Assembly (NCBI GenBank): GCA_016703645.1
Contig: JADJBR010000007.1
Span: 682,001 to 746,000 of the forward strand
Length of the DNA: 64,000 nucleotides
Source of the DNA: Zoogloea sp.
GTDB taxonomy: Bacteria > Pseudomonadota > Gammaproteobacteria > Burkholderiales > Rhodocyclaceae
Direction of reading: 5' to 3'
Part shown: positions 10,763 to 22,276 of the stretch, one piece after another
Numbering within the stretch: the stretch's first letter is position 1
Layout of the letters: each line of letters starts with the position of its first letter
Program-made: the position numbers and the translations under genes
The notes under the pieces: model-generated
What the model was told of the DNA's origin: nothing
What the model saw: the letters and a program-made list of their open reading frames with translations, nothing else
Databases searched by the model: none

Positions 10763-11392
10763 ATGAGCACTCCGCAACCGCTGCTGATTCTCACCCCGGA
10801 CGACCTGCTGGCAGAGCGCTGGCGGGCGCTCTCCTCAAGTCCGATCCGCGCCACCGAGCTGAGTGGGCTCGATAGCTGGCGCAAGGCCGGTCATCGCCTC
10901 GTGGTGGTCGACCTGGGTGGATATCCGCCCGCAGCTCCACCACTGTGGACCCGGGATGCCTGGCAGAACAATGCCGCGGATCTTGCCATTCTCGCCACCT
11001 CATCCCGTCCGGACGATGAGGAAGGCCTGGCCGCACTGAACGCCGGTGCCTGTGGCTACTGCCATAGCCATGCTCCCATCGATACTCTGCGTCAAGCGCT
11101 TGAAGTCATTGCAGGCGGCGAACTCTGGGTTGGCCGCGCCCTGCTCTCGCGCCTTCTGCGCCTTGTGGACAGCCGGCTGCCCCGTGCCGGGCTGGCAGAG
11201 TGGGCCCGTCCCCTGACCGAACGTGAGCGGGAAGTGGCCCATCACGCCGCACTGGGCGAAAGCAATGTCGCCATTGCTGATGCCCTCGGCATCACCGAGC
11301 GTACCGTCAAGGCGCACCTCAAGGCCGTCTTCGAGAAGCTCGAGGTTACGGACCGCCTGCAGCTTGCCCTCCGGGTGCACGGTGTGCGTTGA
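10763..11392 (+). CDS. LuxR-type regulator with degenerate receiver domain
   Basis: A 209-residue protein. The C-terminal 65 residues are a clear LuxR/FixJ DNA-binding domain (LTEREREVAHHAALGES, then IADALGITERTVKAHLKAVF and KLEVTDRLQLALR). The N-terminal 130 residues have receiver-like spacing (VVVDLGG near residue 50, GACGYCHSHAPIDTLRQAL near 100) but lack the usual acidic pocket and phosphoacceptor context, so it is probably not controlled by phosphorylation. It lies between the adaptor gene (21-base gap) and the adhesin gene (112-base gap), which suggests that it regulates adhesin expression. That role is inferred from position only. Confidence 0.85.
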   Translation: MSTPQPLLILTPDDLLAERWRALSSSPIRATELSGLDSWRKAGHRLVVVDLGGYPPAAPPLWTRDAWQNNAADLAILATSSRPDDEEGLAALNAGACGYCHSHAPIDTLRQALEVIAGGELWVGRALLSRLLRLVDSRLPRAGLAEWARPLTEREREVAHHAALGESNVAIADALGITERTVKAHLKAVFEKLEVTDRLQLALRVHGVR

Positions 11393-11504
11393 TCATCGTC
11401 CCGCGTGGCATCCATCACGCGACCTGTCCTTGTGGACAATGGCGGCGTCTTCCACCCCGTCGTAGATTCCGTCTCATCTGAAAAACCGATCATCGGAGAC
11501 CATC
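11393..11504 (+). promoter_or_regulatory. Leader region of the giant adhesin gene
   Basis: This 112-base gap contains a good Shine-Dalgarno sequence (GGAG at 11494-11497, seven bases before the ATG) and a small inverted repeat TGTCC-TTGT-GGACA (11425-11438), a possible binding site for the adjacent LuxR-type regulator. No clear -35/-10 pair was identified. Confidence 0.4.
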
Positions 11505-12039
11505 ATGGCCACCTCGCCCTCCACAGCCAACGTCACCACCAATGCCCTCGCCAAAGGCACCGTCGTATTCGTCCAGGGCGAAGCCTACCTTCGTGACAAC
11601 AGCGGCAAGCTCAGCGCGATCAAGCCCGGAGACGTGGTAACGGAAGGTCAGGAAATCGTGACCCGAAACGGCGCGCTGGTTGAACTACGTCTTCCGGGCG
11701 GCGCAAAGGTCAGTATCGGCCCCGACCGCGAACTGCTGCTCAACGACGAGTTTTTTGCGTCGGCAAGCCCCGAGCGCAGCGAAAACGCCGTTTCCAGCCT
11801 TGGAGCCGACGCGGACCGGGTGATCCAGGCCTTGAACGCAGGCAAGGACCCCTTCGAAGATCTCGAAGACCCGGCCGCCGGCCTTACCGGTGGTGGTCTC
11901 GGTGACCAGACCCACGATTTCGTGCGCCTTGTCCGGATCCTCGAAGACGTGACCCCGGTTTCCTACGACTACGCCACCACGGGAGAGGGTGTCGAGTTTC
12001 TTCCTGCTGCAGCGCTCACGACGCAGACCATCAACACGC

Positions 12040-13160
12040 CCCCGCTTGCCACCGATGACAACATCACGGGCACCGAAGATCAGCCTCTGGTCGTGGACGT
12101 TCTTGCCAATGACAGCGACGCCAACAATGACGCCCTGAGTGTCACCGGCGCCACGGCCGTCAATGGACAGGTCACCATCAATCCCGATGGCAGCCTGCGC
12201 TATGTGCCCAACCCGAACTTCAACGGCACCGACACCGTCACTTACACCATCAGCGATGGACGGGGTGGCAGCTCGACGGCAACGGTGACCATCAACGTCA
12301 CCGCCGTCAATGACGGCCCCGTCGCTCTCCCCGACGTCGCCACCACACCCGAAGACACCCCGATCACGGTGGCCGTTCTCGGCAATGACAGCGACCCGGA
12401 CGGTGACCCCCTCACCGTTACCGGCGCCATCGTCGACCCCACGCGCGGAACCGTCGTGGTCAATCCTGACGGCACACTGAGTTTCACCCCGGCGCCGGAC
12501 ATCACCGGCACGGTCGTCATCACTTACACGGTCAGCGATGGCAAGGGCGGAACGGCAACGTCCACCCTCACGGTAACCGTCACCCCGGTCAATGACCAGC
12601 CCATCGCGAATCCGGACACCGCTACCACCCCCGAGAACACCCCGGTGACGGTATCCGTGCTGGGCAACGACAGTGATCCGGAAGGCGACCCCCTCACGGT
12701 CACAGGCGCAACGGTGGACCCGACGCTTGGCAGTGTCGTCGTCAATCCCGATGGCACCCTCACGTTCACACCGGCCAACAATACCAATGGCCCGGTCGTC
12801 ATTACTTACAGCATTTCCGATGGTCAGGGTGGTAGCGCCACCAGCACGGTCACGATTGACGTGACCCCGGTGAATGAAGCGCCCGTCGCCAACCCCAGCA
12901 CCGCCACCACCCCCGAAGAAACCCCGGTGACCCTCAACGTCCTGGGCAATGACTCCGATCCGGATGGCGACCCCCTCACCGTCACCAGTGCCACCGTCGA
13001 TCCGGCCAAGGGCAGCGTCAGCATCAACCCCGACGGCACCCTCGCCTTCAACCCGGCGCCCAACTTCAATGGGCCGGTGGAGATCACCTACGCCATCTCC
13101 GACGGCAAGGGCGGCTCCGCCACCAGTACCGTCACCGTCAACGTCACCCCGGCCAACGAT
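12040..13160 (+). repeat. Four tandem cadherin/Ig-like repeats in the adhesin
   Basis: Four diverged copies of about 280 bp begin near 12040, 12316, 12596 and 12878. Each encodes a TTPE-(D/E/N)-TP segment, LGNDSDPDGDPLTVT, an INPDGTL-like strand and ISDGKGGSATSTVTV. Five more copies lie farther on (near 15054, 15650, 16820, 18410 and 19005). The aspartate-rich NDSDPDGD motif suggests Ca2+ binding between domains. Confidence 0.85.
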
Positions 13161-14159
13161 GCACCCCTGGCCGTCAATGACAGCGCCACCACCACCGAGG
13201 ACAGCCCGGTCAGCCGCACACCGGCCACCGGCGTGCTCACCAACGATTCCGATATCGACAGCCCCAGCCTCACCGTCTCCGGTGTGCGCACGGGCACCAG
13301 CGGCACCTTCACCGCCCCCGGCGCCGCCGGCGTGACCCTCACCGGAACCTACGGCGCCCTGCTCATCCGTGCCGACGGCAGCTATACCTACACGCCCGGA
13401 ACCGCCGCCCAGGCCCTCAACACTGGCGACTCCGTCCAGGACGTCTTCTCCTATCAGCTCAGCGATGGCAGCCTCACCGCCACCGCCAACCTCTCCATCA
13501 CCGTCACCGGCGCCAATGACGCCGCCGTGATCACCGGTCTGGCCACCGGATCCGTCAAGGAAGACACCGCCGGACAGCTCACCGCCACCGGCACCCTCGC
13601 CGCCACCGATGTGGACAGCCCCGCCACCTTCACCCCGGCCAGCGCCAGCGGTACCTACGGCAGCTTCAACATCGCCGCCGATGGCACCTGGACCTACGTC
13701 CTCAACAACACGGCCGGCAACGTCCAGGCCCTGAACGAAGGCGACTCCCGCACCGAGACCTTCACCGTCACCACCGCCGACGGCACACCCCGCAACGTCA
13801 CCGTCACCGTCCTGGGCACCAACGAGACGCCGACCGTCGCCAACGTCACCGCCTCCGGCGCCGAAGATCCGGCCACTCCCATCCCCGTCACCCTCACCGG
13901 TGCCGATGTGGATGGCACCGTCACCAGCCTCACCCTGGCCGATCTGCCCGCCAACGGCACCCTCTACCGCGATGCCGCCATGACGCAGCCCGTCACCGCG
14001 GGCACACCCCTCGCGGCCACCGCGGGCGCCCTCACCCTCTACTTCCAGCCCGCTCCCAACTGGAACGGCAGCACCAGCTTCCACTTCACCGCCACCGACA
14101 ACAACGGCGGCTCATCGCCGCAGGCTACCGCCACCGTCAACGTCACACCCGTAAACGAC
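13161..14159 (+). repeat. 999-bp triple-domain unit, copy 1
   Basis: Encodes three linked domains: a VCBS-type domain starting APLAVNDSATTTEDSPVSR, a second starting AAVITGLATGSVKEDTAG, and a third starting TPTVANVTASGAEDPATPI. Nearly identical DNA recurs at 17100, 19281, 20279 and 21278. This copy differs slightly more from the others (for example GTSGTF instead of GTSGAF). Confidence 0.9.
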
Positions 14160-15160
14160 GCGGCCACTATCAGCACTGGCACGGGTAGCACCCAGGAAGA
14201 CACGGTGCTGCTGGCCACCGGAACCCTGACCATCACCGACCCGGACGCCGGTGAGGCCGCCTTCCAGGTCCAGACCGGCGTCCCCGGCACCTACGGCAGC
14301 TTCTCCATCAGTGAATCCGGCAACTGGACCTTCACCTTGGACAACGGCAACCCCATTGTCCAGAGCCTCGCCAACGGTGACTCACGCACCGAGTCCTTCA
14401 CCGTGCGCAGCGTGGATGGGACCGAAAGCACCGTCGTCGTCACCATTCTCGGCACCAACGAAACCATCGGCGCACCGGGCACCGGTGTCGTCAAGGAAGA
14501 CAACCCCATTTCCGCCAACGGCACCCTCACCGCCAGCGGTGGCGCCACCTTCGTGCCCCAGCCGGCCACACCGGGTACCTATGGCAGCTTCACCCTCAAC
14601 CCCGACGGTACCTGGACCTACCTCCTGGACAACCCCGCCAGCGTCGTCCAGAGCCTTGGCGAGGGCCAAACCCGCACCGAGGTCTTCCCCGTCACGCTTT
14701 CCGACGGCAGCACCAGCACCGTCACCATCACCGTGGTGGGCACCAACGACCCGGCACTGATCGGCCCGGGCACCGGCGACGTCACCGAGGACACCCAGCT
14801 CAGTACCGGCGGCACCCTGAGCATCACCGACGTGGACAGCGGTGAAGCCGGCTTCCAGCCGCAAACCAGCGTCGCCGGCACCTACGGCATCTTCAACCTG
14901 GATGCAGGCGGCAACTGGACCTACACGCTCAACAATGCGCACCCGAGCGTCCAAGCCCTGGGCGTTGGCGAGACACTCTCGGAAACCTTCCCGGTCTTCA
15001 GCACGGACGGCACCGCCAGCAGCGTCCTTGTCACCATCAACGGCACCAACGACGGCCCCGTCGCCAACCCCAGCACCGCCACCACCCCCGAAGAGACCCC
15101 GGTGACCCTCAACGTCCTGGGCAATGACTCTGATCCGGATGGCGACACCCTCACCGTCAC
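14157..15160 (+). repeat. About 1.0-kb duplicated block, first copy
   Basis: Begins GACGCGGCCACTATCAGC and runs through three VCBS-type domains into a cadherin-like repeat. It is almost identical to 15923-16924, 1,766 bases downstream. The second copy has lost two single Cs relative to this one (near 16454 and 16755), which breaks the reading frame there. Confidence 0.85.
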
Positions 15161-15922
15161 CAAGCCACCGTCGATTCTGCCAAGGGCAGCGTCAGCATCA
15201 ACCCCGACGGCACCCTCGCCTTCAACCCGGCCAACAACTTCAATGGCCCGGTGGAGATCACCTACGCCATCTCCGATGGCAAGGGCGGCTCCGCAACCAG
15301 TACCGTCACCGTCAACGTCACGCCCCTGCCCGACGCGGCCCAGCTAGGCACCGGCAGCGGCACCGTCAAGGAAGACACCCCCGCCCAGAGCACCGCCTCC
15401 GGCACCCTCTCCATCGTTGACCCCGATGCCGGCGAGGCCGTCTTCCAGGCCCGGACCAACGTCCCCGGCACCTACGGCAGCTTCAGCATCAACCCCGCCG
15501 GTGACTGGACCTACACCATCAACAACACCCTGCCCCTCGTCCAGGCCCTCAAGGAAGGCGAGACCCGTAACGAGTCCTTTACCGTGCTCAGCGCCGACGG
15601 CACCGCCACCACCGTCAGCCTCACCATCCTGGGCACCAACGACGGCCCCGTCGCCAACCCCAGCACCGCCACCACCCCCGAAGAGACCCCGGTGACCCTC
15701 AACGTCCTGGGCAATGACTCCGATCCGGATGGCGACACCCTCACCGTCACCAGCGCCACCGTCGATCCGGCCAAGGGCAGCGTCAGCATCAACCCCGACG
15801 GCTCCCTCGCCTTCAACCCGGCGCCCAACTTCAATGGGCCGGTGGAGATCACCTACGCCATCTCCGACGGCAAGGGCGGCTCCGCCACCAGTACCGTCAC
15901 CGTCAACGTCACGCCCCTGCCC

Positions 15923-16924
15923 GACGCGGCCACTATCAGCACTGGCACGGGTAGCACCCAGGAAGACACGGTGCTGCTGGCCGCCGGCACCCTGACCATC
16001 ACCGACCCGGACGCCGGTGAGGCCGCCTTCCAGGTCCAGACCGGCGTCCCCGGCACCTACGGCAGCTTCTCCATCAGTGAATCCGGCAACTGGACCTTCA
16101 CCCTGGACAACGGCAACCCCATTGTCCAGAGCCTCGCCAACGGTGACTCACGCACCGAGTCCTTCACCGTGCGCAGCGTGGATGGGACCGAAAGCACCGT
16201 CGTCGTCACCATTCTCGGCACCAACGAAACCATCGGCGCACCGGGCACCGGTGTCGTCAAGGAAGACAACCCCATTTCCGCCAACGGCACCCTCACCGCC
16301 AGCGGTGGCGCCACCTTCGTGCCCCAGCCGGCCACACCGGGTACCTATGGCAGCTTCGCCCTCAACCCCGACGGTACCTGGACCTACCTCCTGGACAACC
16401 CCGCCAGCGTCGTCCAGAGCCTTGGCGAGGGCCAAACCCGCACCGAGGTCTTCCCGTCACGCTTTCCGACGGCAGCACCAGCACCGTCACCATCACCGTG
16501 GTGGGCACCAACGACCCGGCACTGATCGGCCCGGGCACCGGCGACGTCACCGAGGACACCCAGCTCAGTACCGGCGGCACCCTGAGCATCACCGACGTGG
16601 ACAGCGGTGAAGCCGGCTTCCAGCCGCAAACCAGCGTCGCCGGCACCTACGGCATCTTCAACCTGGATGCAGGCGGCAACTGGACCTACACGCTCAACAA
16701 TGCGCACCCGAGCGTCCAAGCCCTGGGCGTTGGCGAGACACTCTCGGAAACCTTCCGGTCTTCAGCACGGACGGCACCGCCAGCAGCGTCCTTGTCACCA
16801 TCAACGGCACCAACGACGGCCCCGTCGCCAACCCCAGCACCGCCACCACCCCCGAAGAGACCCCGGTGACCCTCAACGTCCTGGGCAATGACTCTGATCC
16901 GGATGGCGACACCCTCACCGTCAC
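15923..16924 (+). repeat. About 1.0-kb duplicated block, second copy
   Basis: Near-identical partner of 14157-15160. It carries TTCCCGTC where the first copy has TTCCCCGTC, and TTCCGG where the first has TTCCCGG. Each is a one-base loss that shifts the adhesin frame. Comparison of the two copies is the direct evidence for both frameshifts. Confidence 0.85.
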
Positions 16925-17099
16925 CAGCGCCACCGTCGATCCGGCCAAGGGCAGCGTCAGCATCAACCCCGACGGCACCCTCGCCTTCAACCCGGCGCCC
17001 AACTTCAATGGCCCGGTGGAGATCACCTACGCCATCTCCGATGGCATGGGCGGCTCCGCCACCAGCACCGTCACCGTCAACGTCACCCCGGCCAACGAT

Positions 17100-18098
17100 G
17101 CACCGCTGGCCGTCAATGACAGCGCCACCACCACCGAGGACAGCCCGGTCAGCCGCACACCGGCCACCGGCGTGCTCACCAACGATTCCGATATCGACAG
17201 CCCCAGCCTCACCGTCTCCGGTGTGCGCACGGGCACCAGCGGCGCCTTCACCGCCCCCGGCGCCGCCGGCGTGACCCTCACCGGAACCTACGGCGCCCTG
17301 CTCATCCGTGCCGACGGCAGCTATACCTACACGCCCGGAACCGCCGCCCAGGCCCTCAACACCGGCGACTCCGTCCAGGACGTCTTCTCCTATCAGCTCA
17401 GCGATGGCAGCCTCACCGCCACCGCCAACCTCTCCATCACCGTCACCGGCGCCAATGACGCCGCCGTGATCACCGGTCTGGCCACCGGATCCGTCAAGGA
17501 AGACACCGCCGGACAGCTCACCGCCACCGGCACCCTCGCCGCCACCGATGTGGACAGCCCCGCCACCTTCACCCCGGCCAGCGCCAGCGGTACCTACGGC
17601 AGCTTCAACATCGCCGCCGATGGCACCTGGACCTACGTCCTCAACAACACGGCCGGCAACGTCCAGGCTTTGAACGAAGGCGATTCCCGCACCGAGACCT
17701 TCACCGTCACCACCGCCGACGGCACACCCCGCAACGTCACCGTCACCGTCCTGGGCACCAACGAGACGCCGACCGTCGCCAACGTCACCGCCTCCGGCGC
17801 CGAAGATCCGGCCACCCCCATCCCCGTCACCCTCACCGGCGCCGATGTGGATGGCGCCGTCACCAGCCTCACCCTGGCCGACCTGCCCGCCAACGGCACC
17901 CTCTACCGCGATGCCGCCATGACGCAGCCCGTCACCGCAGGCACGCCCCTCGCGGCCACCGCGGGCGCCGTCACCCTCTACTTCCAGCCCGCTCCCAACT
18001 GGAACGGAAGCACCAGCTTCCACTTCACCGCCACCGACAACAACGGCGGCTCCTCCAGCCAAGCCACGGCCAGCATCAATGTCACCCCGGTGACCGAT
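17100..18098 (+). repeat. 999-bp triple-domain unit, copy 2
   Basis: Same three-domain unit as 13161-14159, full length and in frame. It is followed by the 591-bp VCBS-plus-cadherin unit, whose copies start at about 18104 and 18695 (a related copy starts near 15341). Confidence 0.9.
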
Positions 18099-19280
18099 AC
18101 CGCCCAGCTGGGCACCGGCAGCGGCACCGTCAAGGAAGACACCCCCGCCCAGAGCACCGCCTCCGGCACCCTCAGCATCGTTGACCCCGATGCCGGCGAG
18201 GCCGTCTTCCAGGCCCAGACCGGCGTCCCCGGCACCTACGGCAACTTCAGCATCAACCCCGCCGGGGACTGGACCTACACCATTGACAACACCCTGCCCC
18301 TCGTCCAGGCCCTCAAGGAAGGCGAGACCCGTAACGAGTCCTTTACCGTGCTCAGCGCCGACGGCACCTCCACCACCGTCAGCCTCACCATCCTGGGCAC
18401 CAACGACGGCCCCGTCGCCAACCCCAGCACCGCCACCACCCCCGAAGAGACCCCGGTGACCCTCAACGTCCTGGGCAATGACTCCGATCCGGATGGCGAC
18501 ACCCTCACCGTCACTCAAGCCACCGTCGATTCTGCCAAGGGCAGCGTCAGCATCAACCCCGACGGCACCCTCGCCTTCAATCCGGCACCCAACTTCAATG
18601 GCCCGGTGGAGATCAGCTACGCCATCTCCGATGGTAAGGGCGGCTCCGCCACCAGTACCGTCACCGTCAACGTCACGCCCCTGCCCGATACCGCCCAGTT
18701 GGGCACCGGCAGCGGCACTGTCAAGGAAGACACCCCCGCCCAGAGCACCGCCTCCGGCACCCTCAGCATCGTTGACCCCGATGCCGGCGAGGCCGTCTTC
18801 CAGGCCCAGACCGGCGTCGCCGGCACCTACGGCAGCTTCAGCATCAACCCCGCCGGTGACTGGACCTACACCATCAACAACACCCTGCCCCTCGTCCAGG
18901 CCCTCAAGGAAGGCGAGACCCGTAACGAGTCCTTTACCGTGCTCAGCGCCGACGGCACCGCCACCACCGTCAGCCTGACCATCGTCGGCACCAACGACGG
19001 CCCCGTCGCCAACCCCAGCACCGCCACCACCCCGGAAGATCAGCCGGTCACCGTGAATGTGCTGGGCAATGACTCCGACCCCGACGGCGACACCCTCACC
19101 GTCACCAGCGCCACCGTTGATCCGGCCAAGGGCAGCGTCACCGTCAACCCCGACGGCTCCCTGACCTTCAACCCGGCTGCCAATACCAATGGCCCCGTGG
19201 TCGTCACCTACACCATCTCCGATGGCAAGGGCGGCTCCGCCACCAGTACCGTCACCGTCAACGTCACCCCGGCCAACGAT

Positions 19281-22276
19281 GCACCGCTGGCCGTCAATGA
19301 CAGCGCCACCACCACCGAGGACAGCCCGGTCAGCCGCACACCGGCCACCGGCGTGCTCACCAACGATTCCGATATCGACAGCCCCAGCCTCACCGTCTCC
19401 GGTGTGCGCACGGGCACCAGCGGCGCCTTCACCGCCCCCGGCGCCGCCGGCGTGACCCTCACCGGAACCTACGGCGCCCTGCTCATCCGTGCCGACGGCA
19501 GCTATACCTACACGCCCGGAACCGCCGCCCAGGCCCTCAACACCGGCGACTCCGTCCAGGACGTCTTCTCCTATCAGCTCAGCGATGGCAGCCTCACCGC
19601 CACCGCCAACCTCTCCATCACCGTCACCGGCGCCAATGACGCCGCCGTGATCACCGGTCTGGCCACCGGATCCGTCAAGGAAGACACCGCCGGACAGCTC
19701 ACCGCCACCGGCACCCTCGCCGCCACCGATGTGGACAGCCCCGCCACCTTCACCCCGGCCAGCGCCAGCGGTACCACGGCAGCTTCAACATCGCCGCCGA
19801 TGGCACCTGGACCTACGTCCTCAACAACACGGCCGGCAACGTCCAGGCTTTGAACGAAGGCGATTCCCGCACCGAGACCTTCACCGTCACCACCGCCGAC
19901 GGCACACCCCGCAACGTCACCGTCACCGTCCTGGGCACCAACGAGACGCCGACCGTCGCCAACGTCACGCCTCCGGCGCCGAAGATCCGGCCACCCCCAT
20001 CCCCGTCACCCTCACCGGCGCCGATGTGGATGGCGCCGTCACCAGCCTCACCCTGGCCGACCTGCCCGCCAACGGCACCACTCTACCGCGATGCCGCCAT
20101 GACGCAGCCCGTCACCGCAGGCACGCCCCTCGCGGCCACCGCGGGCGCCGTCACCCTCTACTTCCAGCCCGCTCCCAACTGGAACGGAAGCACCAGCTTC
20201 CACTTCACCGCCACCGACAACAACGGCGGCTCATCGCCGCAGGCTACCGCCACCGTCAACGTCACCCCGGCCAACGATGCACCGCTGGCCGTCAATGACA
20301 GCGCCACCACCACCGAGGACAGCCCGGTCAGCCGCACACCGGCCACCGGCGTGCTCACCAACGATTCCGATATCGACAGCCCCAGCCTCACCGTCTCCGG
20401 TGTGCGCACGGGCACCAGCGGCGCCTTCACCGCCCCCGGCGCCGCCGGCGTGACCCTCACCGGAACCTACGGCGCCCTGCTCATCCGTGCCGACGGCAGC
20501 TATACCTACACGCCCGGAACCGCCGCCCAGGCCCTCAACACCGGCGACTCCGTCCAGGACGTCTTCTCCTATCAGCTCAGCGATGGCAGCCTCACCGCCA
20601 CCGCCAACCTCTCCATCACCGTCACCGGCGCCAATGACGCCGCCGTGATCACCGGTCTGGCCACCGGATCCGTCAAGGAAGACACCGCCGGACAGCTCAC
20701 CGCCACCGGCACCCTCGCCGCCACCGATGTGGACAGCCCCGCCACCTTCACCCCGGCCAGCGCCAGCGGCACCTACGGCAGCGTCAATATCGCCGCCGAT
20801 GGCACCTGGACCTACGTCCTCAACAACACGGCCGGCAACGTCCAGGCTTTGAACGAAGGCGATTCCCGCACCGAGACCTTCACCGTCACCACCGCCGACG
20901 GCACACCCCGCAACGTCACCGTCACCGTCCTGGGCACCAACGAGACGCCGACCGTCGCCAACGTCACCGCCTCCGGCGCCGAAGATCCGGCCACCCCCAT
21001 CCCCGTCACCCTCACCGGCGCCGATGTGGATGGCGCCGTCACCAGCCTCACCCTGGCCGACCTGCCCGCCAACGGCACCCTCTACCGCGATGCCGCCATG
21101 ACGCAGCCCGTCACCGCAGGCACGCCCCTCGCGGCCACCGCGGGCGCCGTCACCCTCTACTTCCAGCCCGCTCCCAACTGGAACGGAAGCACCAGCTTCC
21201 ACTTCACCGCCACCGACAACAACGGCGGCTCATCGCCGCAGGCTACCGCCACCGTCAACGTCACCCCGGCCAACGATGCACCGCTGGCCGTCAATGACAG
21301 CGCCACCACCACCGAGGACAGCCCGGTCAGCCGCACACCGGCCACCGGCGTGCTCACCAACGATTCCGATATCGACAGCCCCAGCCTCACCGTCTCCGGT
21401 GTGCGCACGGGCACCAGCGGCGCCTTCACCGCCCCCGGCGCCGCCGGCGTGACCCTCACCGGAACCTACGGCGCCCTGCTCATCCGTGCCGACGGCAGCT
21501 ATACCTACACGCCCGGAACCGCCGCCCAGGCCCTCAACACCGGCGACTCCGTCCAGGACGTCTTCTCCTATCAGCTCAGCGATGGCAGCCTCACCGCCAC
21601 CGCCAACCTCTCCATCACCGTCACCGGCGCCAATGACGCCGCCGTGATCACCGGTCTGGCCACCGGATCCGTCAAGGAAGACACCGCCGGACAGCTCACC
21701 GCCACCGGCACCCTCGCCGCCACCGATGTGGACAGCCCCGCCACCTTCACCCCGGCCAGCGCCAGCGGTACCTACGGCAGCTTCAACATCGCCGCCGATG
21801 GCACCTGGACCTACGTCCTCAACAACACGGCCGGCAACGTCCAGGCTTTGAACGAAGGCGATTCCCGCACCGAGACCTTCACCGTCACCACCGCCGACGG
21901 CACACCCCGCAACGTCACCGTCACCGTCCTGGGCACCAACGAGACGCCGACCGTCGCCAACGTCACCGCCTCCGGCGCCGAAGATCCGGCCACCCCCATC
22001 CCCGTCACCCTCACCGGCGCCGATGTGGATGGCGCCGTCACCAGCCTCACCCTGGCCGACCTGCCCGCCAACGGCACCCTCTACCGCGATGCCGCCATGA
22101 CGCAGCCCGTCACCGCAGGCACGCCCCTCGCGGCCACCGCGGGCGCCGTCACCCTCTACTTCCAGCCCGCTCCCAACTGGAACGGAAGCACCAGCTTCCA
22201 CTTCACCGCCACCGACAACAATGGCGGCACCTCCAGCCAAGCCACGGCCAGCATCAATGTCACGCCTGTAAATGAC
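19281..22276 (+). repeat. Three head-to-tail copies of the 999-bp unit
   Basis: Copies start at 19281, 20279 and 21278 (998 and 999 bases apart). They are nearly base-for-base identical, pointing to recent amplification or gene conversion. The first of the three contains all the local damage: a missing T near 19775, a missing C near 19968 and an extra A at 20080, judged against the other copies. The last copy leads into unique sequence at about 22277. Confidence 0.92.

Noticed and set aside
11685-18518. Long minus-strand open frames (for example 11685-14084 and 16686-18518) opposite the adhesin
   Set aside because: They encode monotonous Gly/Ala/Val/Asp sequence that is the complement of the repeated Thr/Asn/Ser codons; no family pattern, and they repeat with the same period as the adhesin units.
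12040-22276. CRISPR array or minisatellite
   Set aside because: Units are 280-999 bp, contiguous and protein-coding, with no short repeat/spacer structure.
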